NCBI GenBank assembly: GCA_036159515.1
Contig: JAYYEV010000015.1
Coordinates: 1 to 24,151, forward strand
Source of the DNA: GCA-002727735 sp036159515
GTDB taxonomy: Bacteria; Bacteroidota; Bacteroidia; Flavobacteriales_D; Parvicellaceae
DNA: 24,151 bases
Reading direction: 5' to 3'
Below are positions 14,801-22,419 of this stretch, one piece after another; the first letter of the stretch is position 1; the number at the start of each line of letters is the position of its first letter. Below the pieces are notes generated by a model that was not told the DNA's origin, made no database searches, and saw nothing but the letters and a program-made list of their open reading frames with translations. Both the position numbers and the translations under genes were made by a program.

Positions 14801-17757
14801 AGTAGTGAAGCACCAGACCAATTATAACTGCTATATGAATTGTTAGTTGCTACAAAGAGTAAACTGTCCATATGGCAAATGGGAGACAAATTCAGTGGGC
14901 TAAAAGTTGCATTTGGTTGATAAACTTCAATAGTGTCTAAAGCTATTTGTCTAAGACACCCATTATCATTGAGATTTAATGTGATTTCAAAAAGACCATT
15001 TTGACTGTAGGTGTGTGTAAACGCAGTATCATTATTCACAATTGTCCCATCACCTAAATCCCAAGTATGTATTGGATCGCCAATCACGCTACATTCAATA
15101 TTGATACTGTTACCCCTACATACAAAAGTATCCTGTTCTATTAAGGCCAAAGGCTGATATAAAAATAGATTTCGTTGTGTTTCAGCAAAACACCCGTACT
15201 GATCTGTAATTTTCAATCTTAATGGTTTAACAGAGTCATCTAATGCAAGAGTAATTACATCAGATGATTGAGTGGAAATTAGAGAGGAATCTAACATCCA
15301 TTCCCAATTAATTGATTGAGGATTTGTATTGCTGAATTGAAATTCTTTTTGATTACACTGATTAATTTCATTCAAATTGATATTAGCTTCAAAAATATAT
15401 TGATCAATAAATGCATTAATGACTAACGAATCCACATCTCCATTTGAATATGTGGCATAATGTGTCAGATCAAAAGTTCCAGCTAATGCATAAAAATGAA
15501 ATGGATTTTCTTCATTTGATGTGTTTCCATCCCCAAAATCCCAAAAATAGCTTACTGCGTTTGAAAAAGGAGAATTCAAATTGATTGATGTAGGTCCACA
15601 ATTTTGACTTAGCGGGTTTCCCGTATTTGGGTCAGTTAATGGAGTACCACCATTTAAAAGTGATGTATCGGGTTCTGGAACTACAATTTCAATAATATTC
15701 GTATCAACTGGCATTTGATTGGTGTCACATTGAAATATGACAGGGATAGATTGATTAATTACACACCCAATTTCAGATTCAGCTTGATAATTAATCATGT
15801 AGGATTGTGATGTATTGTATGTATGAGAAATATCTGGTGTAGTGATATTGGCCCCGTCACCCATAATCCAAAGGTGATTAACTACACCAACTGAATTGTT
15901 GTTAATTATCACGCTTCCCACATCACAAGCCGTATTTATGTTTACATTTAAGTCTATATCTACATCATCTACAGTTATATAAGCGTAGTTTACTAAATTA
16001 TACATACAACCATTAGGTGCGTCTGTATTTAACTTAACAACATAAGTTCCAGGTTGACTGTAAGTATGCGTAGGAGTAGGTCCACTTCCGTAGGTTCCAT
16101 CTCCAAAGTCCCAATTCCAATAGGACATACCAATATTACTTGCATTTGGGCTAAAATCATATGGTGAGCAGGTAACAATGGTATCGGATTCTGGTAAAGT
16201 AACATCCTCACCAAGCGTATTGATGTATAATTCTTTGGTGACTGTATCCACACAACTATTACTATCTTGAGCAGCCATCCTTACCGTGAAAGAACCTATA
16301 GAATCGTATATATGAATCGGATTTGGATCACTAGAATAAGTACTATCTCCAAAATCCCAGTAAAACTGAATGGACGTAGGGGCACTGTTAGTAAAAGTCA
16401 CTTCCATAGGGGCACAACCATTAACTTCTGAAGCAGAAAAATCGATATTGCTCATTCCTGCTTGTATCGTATCCAAATTAAACATTGCTTCACAACCATT
16501 ATTATCAGTTATAGTAAGAGATGGAAAGTAGGTTCCATTATTTGTGTATGTATATGAAGGATTTAAATTCGAAGAATTAGCATTGTTCTCACCAAAATCT
16601 AAATTAATTGTATTAGAAACAGAAGTTGAAATGTTAAACTGAACTTGTAGGGGAGGACAGCCCACATTATTTGATACAATTGCAGTTCCTGAAGGAGGAC
16701 TATTTATGTTAATATTATTTAATGTATTTGCTTGCTGGATACATCCATTATTATCTGTTATTGTTACACCAACAGCGTAATTTCCTGATGATGTATAATT
16801 ATTAGTACCAGTTGGAAATGATATGCTATTATTTCCATCTCCATAATTCCAAAGCACTTGTTGAATACCTAAATTGGGATGTAAATTGAAATTAACTTCT
16901 AACGGAGGACATCCTACATTGGTATCTGCACTGACAGTATAATTTTGAACACTCACAATTTGAATGGTGTCAAATGCAATTGAATCTACACAACCATCTG
17001 TAGTGGTGGCTATTAATGTTTGTGGAAATACTCCTGTGCTATTAAATTGGTATGAAAAGTTTCCTTGGGCAGTATTTGAAAAATTACCATCACCTGTATT
17101 CCAGTTCCAATTTGATAATGTAGAATTATTACTTGTAGCTGAAAAATTAATAACTGCATTGCTATCGCATAACAGGTTAGTGTCAACTGTAGCAGATAAT
17201 TGGGGATTTGCAAACACATCAATTGGTCCTAAAGTAGTATCATGGCTACATCCTGAGGAGTTTGTGGCAACAAGTGTTATGTTAAATGAACCTGTTAGGC
17301 TGTATTGATGATTTGGATTTGGAGATGTATTCGTATTCCCATCATTGAAATCCCAAGTGTAGCTATTGGCACCAATACTTGTATTATTGAAAGAAAAAAA
17401 ATTGTCATTAAGGCAATTTGAAGCTGTTGAAATAGAAAAGGAAGCGGTTGGTAGATCTAATACCTGAATGTAATTAACCGAAATAATTGAATCTAAATCT
17501 GTAGCATTTTGAGCAATAAGTTTAACAGTGTAATACCCTGGATTTGTGTAAGTTGTTGATGGATTAGTTAAGGTAGATTGGATGCCATTTCCAAAATCCC
17601 ACAAATAAGTAGTAGCATTTTGAGAAGTATTCGTGAAATTTACAACTAATGGAGAGCATCCATTTTGAACGTTAGAATTAAAGGCAGGAACGACTTGTGT
17701 AAGTGATGTATTAACAAAAAAGGAAATGAATACCAAAAATGTCCAAAATCGAAGCAT
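11860..17757 (-). CDS. Giant exported PKD-repeat adhesin lacking its own sorting domain
   Basis: This 1965-aa protein has a signal peptide (MLRFWTFLVFISFFVNTSLT). Residues about 22-1400 hold a long series of PKD domains, with WDFGDG-type strands followed by HxY-x-GxY/F-xV motifs; about 13 are clear and several are degenerate. Residues about 1420-1740 hold four Cys-containing repeats of another kind (GGVWSGMQ, GNWSGLQ, GTCPDSDT). One more PKD-like unit and a fibronectin-like region (about 1816-1965) follow and end abruptly. It is rich in Asn, Ser and Thr with regularly placed Cys. It resembles SprB-like surface adhesins used for gliding or attachment, which normally end in a CHU_C domain; here that domain is on the next ORF. 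Confidence 0.9.
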   Translation of the reverse strand: MLRFWTFLVFISFFVNTSLTQVVPAFNSNVQNGCSPLVVNFTNTSQNATTYLWDFGNGIQSTLTNPSTTYTNPGYYTVKLIAQNATDLDSIISVNYIQVLDLPTASFSISTASNCLNDNFFSFNNTSIGANSYTWDFNDGNTNTSPNPNHQYSLTGSFNITLVATNSSGCSHDTTLGPIDVFANPQLSATVDTNLLCDSNAVINFSATSNNSTLSNWNWNTGDGNFSNTAQGNFSYQFNSTGVFPQTLIATTTDGCVDSIAFDTIQIVSVQNYTVSADTNVGCPPLEVNFNLHPNLGIQQVLWNYGDGNNSISFPTGTNNYTSSGNYAVGVTITDNNGCIQQANTLNNININSPPSGTAIVSNNVGCPPLQVQFNISTSVSNTINLDFGENNANSSNLNPSYTYTNNGTYFPSLTITDNNGCEAMFNLDTIQAGMSNIDFSASEVNGCAPMEVTFTNSAPTSIQFYWDFGDSTYSSDPNPIHIYDSIGSFTVRMAAQDSNSCVDTVTKELYINTLGEDVTLPESDTIVTCSPYDFSPNASNIGMSYWNWDFGDGTYGSGPTPTHTYSQPGTYVVKLNTDAPNGCMYNLVNYAYITVDDVDIDLNVNINTACDVGSVIINNNSVGVVNHLWIMGDGANITTPDISHTYNTSQSYMINYQAESEIGCVINQSIPVIFQCDTNQMPVDTNIIEIVVPEPDTSLLNGGTPLTDPNTGNPLSQNCGPTSINLNSPFSNAVSYFWDFGDGNTSNEENPFHFYALAGTFDLTHYATYSNGDVDSLVINAFIDQYIFEANINLNEINQCNQKEFQFSNTNPQSINWEWMLDSSLISTQSSDVITLALDDSVKPLRLKITDQYGCFAETQRNLFLYQPLALIEQDTFVCRGNSINIECSVIGDPIHTWDLGDGTIVNNDTAFTHTYSQNGLFEITLNLNDNGCLRQIALDTIEVYQPNATFSPLNLSPICHMDSLLFVATNNSYSSYNWSGASLLNSGDSVWLQFDNPGERQISLSITDRGCTNQITTDTITVNKANAGFSLDQLNGCLPIDVNFQDTSVNPVSWNWSFGDGNSSFLQNPSHQFLQFPSDSVNLVITDINGCMDSVKSTIINQLNAEFIASDTLSCVHSTITFTGLDNVVNNWLWDLGDGTSSTDSIVNHSYSSPGVYEVSLIVSDGQGCNDTVIKSNYIEIQLVTADFSYTPPSSCPPIVTAFTNNSQNATNYYWNFGDNTSSIVTEPSHIYANAGTYFVSLIASNNIGCSDTLNYPDSLYVPGPQLNFSVDLITGCDSLTVQVFDSSMFTVNYSFDFGDGTIVQSSSATHTYNNIGNYLITLVGEDAAGCQSFLTLTDTIQVYPTPSINIMLSDSDFCLNEVITPNNTTTQADAHLWTYGLQSYSTSSPSITINQIGQNNIKYVAENTAGGCVDSVEIGVIGHQIPDVSIINPGVICTNEGLITLQSLNMSQLGTLNWIGNGVTNQGIFDPSLLNVDSTLIHVTHDSICNSSDSLYLIIDNPPDATIVTNDTVYCYGSSILQPIALNSGGTWQGVSADSVTGAIMAVLDTGFYTYNYILSNLNCQDTAAYSIDILYQNDASITHPGTICDNVDTVTLSSTDPGGVWSGMQINTSTGTIDVNALGNGNYNYTYSISGTCPDSDTLNLDIFEFIEASINVIPNYCEGTDSVQITSNTNIGNWSGLQNTHFQNGLFLISNVNDGTYEVYYTITGNCPDSDTASITLLPEPEIDVTVTQTLPCIGYQIDISNQSANLANEDYAWFVNDSLYYPNFNEPFFLLDTGFYTISTSAVNLFGCRTDSIILDSVPVYDTTALAQASIIRSTVIENSKIYTEWNSVTQTLNPLLQSQVLRSENGEPFQYIATVDSSAQFYIDDNVDVFNSEYEYIIVSRNCCQVNSSNSNYGSSVLLKYQRINDYETKLNWNFYQEWLNGSKEYKVQKLNENNIWETISVTNSTTNEIIIDQ

Positions 17758-17784
17758 TTTTCAAAAATACAACAAGAAAATCAA

Positions 17785-18288
17785 TTAATAAATGCCAAAA
17801 CTTTTCATTTTTTTATTAATTACTCTACTGTATTGTTGGTTTCGATCAAACCAAATCCCCTTTCTACTATCATAAGTTAAATAGGCCACAGGTAAATCAA
17901 GAATATCTTCGTCTTCTTCTTTTATATTCCAGAGCTCTTTTTCAACTAAGTTGATGGTTAAATCAAAAGTTGGGATTTTTTTGATGGATTTAGGCACATT
18001 GGTGTTGAATGCAATTCTTTTCGTGTAGTGATCTTCATCTAAGCATTCAAATTCTATTAGAATTTTGTGATTTAATTCTAAGCTCAAATTATATTTTCCG
18101 TTTTTAGAAACAACAGTATCTACAATTCCATCATGATGAATAATTCGAACACTTACATTTTTTACCTTTCCCATTGAGTGTAGCACCTTTCCTTTTACAT
18201 GTAATCTTTTTTCCAAATCGTCTTGTGAATAATTAGGGTTTCCTAAAAACAAAGCTGTTAATAAAACTAGGACAATACGAACTTTCAT
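17785..18288 (-). CDS. Exported protein with carboxypeptidase-regulatory-like beta domain
   Basis: This 167-aa protein has a signal peptide (MKVRIVLVLLTALFLGNPNYSQ). A beta-sandwich-like segment follows (LHVKGKVLHSMGKVKNVSVRIIHHDG, VVSKNGKYNLSLELNHKILIEF), with the pattern of carboxypeptidase-regulatory-like domains. The C-terminal half is charged (WNIKEEDEDILDLP) and ends in a Lys-rich tail. No sorting domain is seen, so it is probably periplasmic or loosely bound to the outer membrane. It lies 27 nt upstream of the giant adhesin on the same strand and is probably the first gene of that operon. The function is unknown. Confidence 0.75.
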   Translation of the reverse strand: MKVRIVLVLLTALFLGNPNYSQDDLEKRLHVKGKVLHSMGKVKNVSVRIIHHDGIVDTVVSKNGKYNLSLELNHKILIEFECLDEDHYTKRIAFNTNVPKSIKKIPTFDLTINLVEKELWNIKEEDEDILDLPVAYLTYDSRKGIWFDRNQQYSRVINKKMKSFGIY

Positions 18289-18386
18289 AAAAAATGAGGT
18301 TGAAAATATAATTTTATAAAACTAAAATTTTTTTTAAATATAATTGTATAGCCTTTACTTTTTGATTTTAATATCTTCGGTATAGA

Positions 18387-19853
18387 ATGGAGAAACAAAA
18401 GACACCACTTTTTATTTCATTAATTCCCGTACTAGTATTAATCACCTTATTAAGCATAAATGTTTGGTTATTTGGTGATAATACAACATCGGGTTCTAAC
18501 CAGTTAAGTCTCCTTATTGCTGGTGCCGTAGCTGCCATAATAGGTGGTTTTTATGGAGTTTCTTGGAAATCTATGTTAGAGGGAGCGGTTAAAAGTATTT
18601 CCTCTGCAATGGGTGCTTTAATAATCTTATTATTAATAGGTTCATTGGCTGGTACTTGGATGTTGAGTGGTATTGTGCCCTCCATGATATATTATGGATT
18701 AGAAATTTTAAATCCAACTATTTTTCTTTTTGCAACTTGTGTGGTTTGTGCTGTAGTTTCTTTGGCAACAGGTAGTAGTTGGTCCACGATTGCAACCATT
18801 GGAATTGCAATGCTTGGTATTGGGGGTGCTCTTGGTTTAAGTCAAGGGTTGATTGGAGGGGCTATCATTTCTGGAGCATATTTTGGTGATAAAATGTCAC
18901 CTCTATCCGATACTACAAATTTAGCACCAGCCATGGCTGGAACAGATCTGATATCACATATTAAATATATGATGTATACTACAATTCCTTCAATGACAAT
19001 AACATTAATCATTTTTTTAGTAATAGGTCTTAATATAAATGAGGGTGATGTAGGTTTTGATCAAGTATCCGTTATGCAAAATGCACTTTCTTCCACTTAT
19101 AATATCAGTTTATGGTCTCTTTTAATACCGGTTTTAGTAATTGTACTCATCATTAAAAAGGTACCTGCTATACCAGCTTTGTTTATTGGTACAATAGCTG
19201 GTGGTTTATATGCTGTTTTTTTTCAAGCGGATTTGATCCTTATTTTAAATGAATACGAAATAGGTAATTATTTATCCTACATTAAAAATGCTTATATATC
19301 TGTGATGAATGCGATGACAGTAGACGTTGAAATTAGCACGGGTAGTTCTAGTGTGGATAGTTTGGTTTCTACTGGAGGAATGTCTGGAATGTTGAATACC
19401 ATTTGGCTTATTGTCTGTGCAATGAGCTTTGGTGGAATTATGGAAGTGACCGGTTTTCTACGTACGATTACTTCCTCCTTACTACATTTTGTTAAATCTA
19501 GTAAATCATTAGTATTAACCACTTCTAGTACTTGCATGTTTTTGAACATAACAGCATCCGATCAGTATTTAGCCATTGTTGTGCCGGGTAGAATGTTTGC
19601 TGATTCTTATGAAAAGTATGGATTACATCCAAAAAACCTGAGTAGGACGTTAGAGGATACTGCAACTGTTACTTCTCCTTTAGTGCCATGGAATACATGT
19701 GGAGCTACTCACGCAGGAGTGCTAGGAATTTCAACTTTGGTATACTTACCTTATTGTTTTTTTAATTTAATAAGTCCAATAATGACGTTAACTTTTACCT
19801 ATTTAAGCATCAAAATAGCCAAATCAGACTCTGCTCATAAATTGGGAGATTAA
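18387..19853 (+). CDS. nhaC: NhaC-family Na+/H+ antiporter
   Basis: This 488-aa polytopic membrane protein has about 12 hydrophobic spans. The NhaC/Na_H_antiporter motifs include the central GSSWSTIATIGIAMLGIG stretch, the discontinuous-helix segment GAYFGDKMSPLSDTTNLAPA, and later GGIMEVTGF, NITASDQYLAIVVPGRMF and TSPLVPWNTCGATHAGVLG. It exchanges cytoplasmic Na+ for external H+, consistent with a marine lifestyle. It is transcribed divergently from the adhesin operon across a 98-nt gap. The last 30 nt overlap the 3' end of the convergent Rieske gene. A length near 490 aa is normal for the family. Confidence 0.93.
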   Translation: MEKQKTPLFISLIPVLVLITLLSINVWLFGDNTTSGSNQLSLLIAGAVAAIIGGFYGVSWKSMLEGAVKSISSAMGALIILLLIGSLAGTWMLSGIVPSMIYYGLEILNPTIFLFATCVVCAVVSLATGSSWSTIATIGIAMLGIGGALGLSQGLIGGAIISGAYFGDKMSPLSDTTNLAPAMAGTDLISHIKYMMYTTIPSMTITLIIFLVIGLNINEGDVGFDQVSVMQNALSSTYNISLWSLLIPVLVIVLIIKKVPAIPALFIGTIAGGLYAVFFQADLILILNEYEIGNYLSYIKNAYISVMNAMTVDVEISTGSSSVDSLVSTGGMSGMLNTIWLIVCAMSFGGIMEVTGFLRTITSSLLHFVKSSKSLVLTTSSTCMFLNITASDQYLAIVVPGRMFADSYEKYGLHPKNLSRTLEDTATVTSPLVPWNTCGATHAGVLGISTLVYLPYCFFNLISPIMTLTFTYLSIKIAKSDSAHKLGD

Positions 19854-20906
19854 TTGATGAAAGTGATGTACTCCTTTTTCCATTTTAGGCGAAAATCTTC
19901 CATGTTTGTAAAATCTGGATGACACCCCTTTTTGCACATTTTCTACAATATCTTCGTCTTCTCTTTCCACTTTGTCTAAAATGGATCCTGCTCCAAATTC
20001 TAATTTAGAACTATCCCAAACATAAGTCCTAAATTCAACTTTTGTTAATTTAGGATTTATTGGTTTTACCACATTGAGTGATAGTCCCCATGGATAGAAA
20101 TTAAACATCATGTTAGGAAAAACCCAAAAATAATATGCTGCTATATTTTTACCATAGTCTATAGAATCATTTGGTAAGTCAAATGAATGTTCCCCACCGC
20201 TAGCTATCCCAATTTGTAAATTGCAATAAGGATAAATTTCGCTCTTATATTTAGAGTAATCTAAGGTCTTAGCAAGGTCTTTGTGAATGAAGGGTATGTG
20301 AAATCCTTCCAGGTAATTATCACAATAAAGGGCCCAATTAGCCTTCACTAAATAATCTCTGGATGCAGTTGGGTCAAAAATAAAATCTTGTATAGGCATC
20401 CATCCAACTCGTTCTAAGATTGGAGAAAAAAATTGATCGAATTCAATGTCACTTTCTAAGGTTCCAAAAATAAACTGTTGCCATTTTTTGGTTTTAATTT
20501 GAGTAAGGTTATCCGATTTGGATGGGAAATTTTTCATGTTGTTTGATTCTGGCATAGAAATAAATTTTCCTGTACAGTCAAATCTTCTACCGTGATATTT
20601 ACACGTAATTTGTTTATTGAGTTGACAACTATTTTCAATTAATAAATTACCTCTGTGTGTGCATACGTTTGAAAAACAATTTATGTTGTTTTGATTGTTT
20701 ATAAGAACAAGAGGTTCTTCTATAAATCCGTCTATAAATTGAATAGGCAAGGCACTTCCATTTAATTTAAGTTTATTGTCATCTGATAAAATTTGCCACG
20801 ACCTAGCAAAAATTTTTTCTTTGGAAATTTGAAACATATCATTTGAAGTGTAAAAATCAGATTGGATAGTTCTTGCGATTTCTATATTTTCATTTATTGT
20901 TTCCAT
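19824..20906 (-). CDS. Rieske non-heme iron oxygenase, alpha-subunit type
   Basis: This 360-aa protein has an N-terminal Rieske [2Fe-2S] domain with C82-x-H84 (CTHRG) and C102-x2-H105 (CKYHGRRFDCTG). The C-terminal catalytic domain binds mononuclear iron through His203 and His208 in DNYLEGFHIPFIHKDL, and Asp196 is the usual bridging residue. The ending DEDIVENVQKG...YKHGRFSPKMEKGVHHFH resembles the choline/carnitine monooxygenase-like branch of the ring-hydroxylating family. The enzyme hydroxylates or demethylates a small substrate using O2 and a separate reductase, which is not encoded nearby. The substrate is not predictable. Its 3' end overlaps the nhaC 3' end by 30 nt. Confidence 0.9.
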   Translation of the reverse strand: METINENIEIARTIQSDFYTSNDMFQISKEKIFARSWQILSDDNKLKLNGSALPIQFIDGFIEEPLVLINNQNNINCFSNVCTHRGNLLIENSCQLNKQITCKYHGRRFDCTGKFISMPESNNMKNFPSKSDNLTQIKTKKWQQFIFGTLESDIEFDQFFSPILERVGWMPIQDFIFDPTASRDYLVKANWALYCDNYLEGFHIPFIHKDLAKTLDYSKYKSEIYPYCNLQIGIASGGEHSFDLPNDSIDYGKNIAAYYFWVFPNMMFNFYPWGLSLNVVKPINPKLTKVEFRTYVWDSSKLEFGAGSILDKVEREDEDIVENVQKGVSSRFYKHGRFSPKMEKGVHHFHQLISQFMSRV

Positions 20907-21054
20907 GAACTTTATTTTACTAATTCCGTTTTTTATTAAAGCTGTGTTAGCTTCGGCACAGTTCCATATTTTAGAAACCTTTTGTTTATAAAAAGTTTAA
21001 ATAAATATAATTTATGGCATCAAAAAAACCTAATGTTTTGTTTAAATTAGAAGC

Positions 21055-22419
21055 ATGAAAAAATTATATTTCTCTTTAAGCTTGTTTTTATGTTGGAACA
21101 TAACAACTGCTCAATATCTCTCAAAAGATTTTAATGATTTGAGTCTAACTTCAGGTGGCTGGACTACTCAAATTATTATAGACACTACTAATTGGTTCGT
21201 TGATTCTTTCGGAGGAGATGATTTTGCAAAATGTACTAATTATAATAGTGGAAATGTTCCTGCAAATACTTGGTTAATATCGCCAGGAGTCGATCTTTCA
21301 TCCTCAACTCAACCTATTTTAAATTTCCAAACCATCATGAAATGGCCAGGTGCTCCACTTGTGCTATACATATCAACCGATTATGATGGTACAAGTAATC
21401 CTACACAACAAGGTACATGGACCGACATTACTTCTCAGGCATTATGGGACGTGGACAATACTACCTGGGGAAGTTGGACAAACTCTGGTGATGTAGATTT
21501 GTCAGCTCACAAATCTTCTTCAACATACATCGCCTACGAGTATTTTGGTTCTTCAAGTTCAGGGAGTACATGGGAAATTGATAATATTACTATAAATGAG
21601 GGTTCAACACCTCCACCAACAATTGATACGGTTAGTGTTTACGATATTCAATATACTACGGATCCAAACGGGAACTCTAGTTATGTTTCTCAACAAATCA
21701 TAACAGGTGGAATTGTTACTGCCGTTCGGTCTGACAGTACCTTTTTTATAAGTTCAGGAAGTGGTGCTTGGAGTGGTGTTTATGTCTACACTAAAAATTA
21801 TGTTGTGAATATTGGTGACTCCGTTATACTTGATGGGGAAGTGGATGAGTATTTTGATTTGACAGAGCTAGTAAACGTAACCAATGTCCAAGTTATTTCA
21901 ACAGGAAACAGCTACAACGTAAATAACTGTACTACAGCAGCAGCAAATTCGGAAGACTTTGAGGGATGTATGGTGCAAGTCACGAATGCAACTTGTGTGA
22001 ATGATACTGCAGGGTTTGGAGAATGGATTATTAATGACGGTACGGGTGATTTAACGGTAGATGACCTTCTTTTTTCATACACACCCATTATAAATTACTT
22101 TTATGATGTGACTGGGCCTATGACATACAATTATGGAGCATACAAACTCCTCCCTAGAGATGCTGCTGATATTAATCAGTTTGTTGGTTTAATCGAGAAT
22201 AGAAATACTTTCTTGGATATTTATCCAAATCCAACAAGTGATTTTATACAAATAGTTTCTCCAAAAACTACTAATGCTTCTATATTTAATATGAAAGGTT
22301 TATTAGTTAAAAATTTTAGCCTGAATAGCGGAATAAATACTATTAATTTAGGTCAACTAAGTTCTGGAAATTATATGCTTTATTCTGAAGGAAACTCATA
22401 TTCTATTATAGTTGAATAG
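21055..22419 (+). CDS. Secreted protein with choice-of-anchor J-like and OB-like domains, T9SS type A sorting domain
   Basis: This 454-aa protein has a signal peptide (MKKLYFSLSLFLCWNITTAQ). Residues about 21-197 form a jelly-roll-like domain of the choice-of-anchor J type (SGGWTTQ, NTWLISPGVDLSS, STYIAYEYFGSSSSGSTWEIDNI). Residues about 205-375 look like an OB-fold domain (GGIVTAVRSDSTFFISSG, GVYVY, GDSVILDGEVDEYFDLTEL). The C-terminal domain (about 385-454) is T9SS type A, with FLDIYPNPTSDFIQI and INLGQLSSGNYML. It should be exported across the outer membrane and anchored or released. The stop overlaps the start of the TonB-dependent receptor gene by 8 nt, so the two are probably co-translated. 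The substrate is unknown. Confidence 0.88.
   Translation: MKKLYFSLSLFLCWNITTAQYLSKDFNDLSLTSGGWTTQIIIDTTNWFVDSFGGDDFAKCTNYNSGNVPANTWLISPGVDLSSSTQPILNFQTIMKWPGAPLVLYISTDYDGTSNPTQQGTWTDITSQALWDVDNTTWGSWTNSGDVDLSAHKSSSTYIAYEYFGSSSSGSTWEIDNITINEGSTPPPTIDTVSVYDIQYTTDPNGNSSYVSQQIITGGIVTAVRSDSTFFISSGSGAWSGVYVYTKNYVVNIGDSVILDGEVDEYFDLTELVNVTNVQVISTGNSYNVNNCTTAAANSEDFEGCMVQVTNATCVNDTAGFGEWIINDGTGDLTVDDLLFSYTPIINYFYDVTGPMTYNYGAYKLLPRDAADINQFVGLIENRNTFLDIYPNPTSDFIQIVSPKTTNASIFNMKGLLVKNFSLNSGINTINLGQLSSGNYMLYSEGNSYSIIVE

Noticed and set aside
16964..17308. A 114-codon open frame antisense to the giant PKD gene
   Set aside because: The sense strand has clear PKD domains across this stretch; the antisense translation shows no recognisable domain.
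18372..18379. TATCTTCG, near match to a -7 box, before nhaC
   Set aside because: One mismatch to TAnnTTTG and only 7 nt from the ATG, leaving almost no leader; too weak to call.
20940..20965. Possible hairpin CTGTG...CACAG in the Rieske/T9SS divergent intergenic region
   Set aside because: A 5-bp stem with a 10-nt loop; no T run and no exact promoter box nearby. The 148-nt gap presumably holds both promoters but none can be pointed to.
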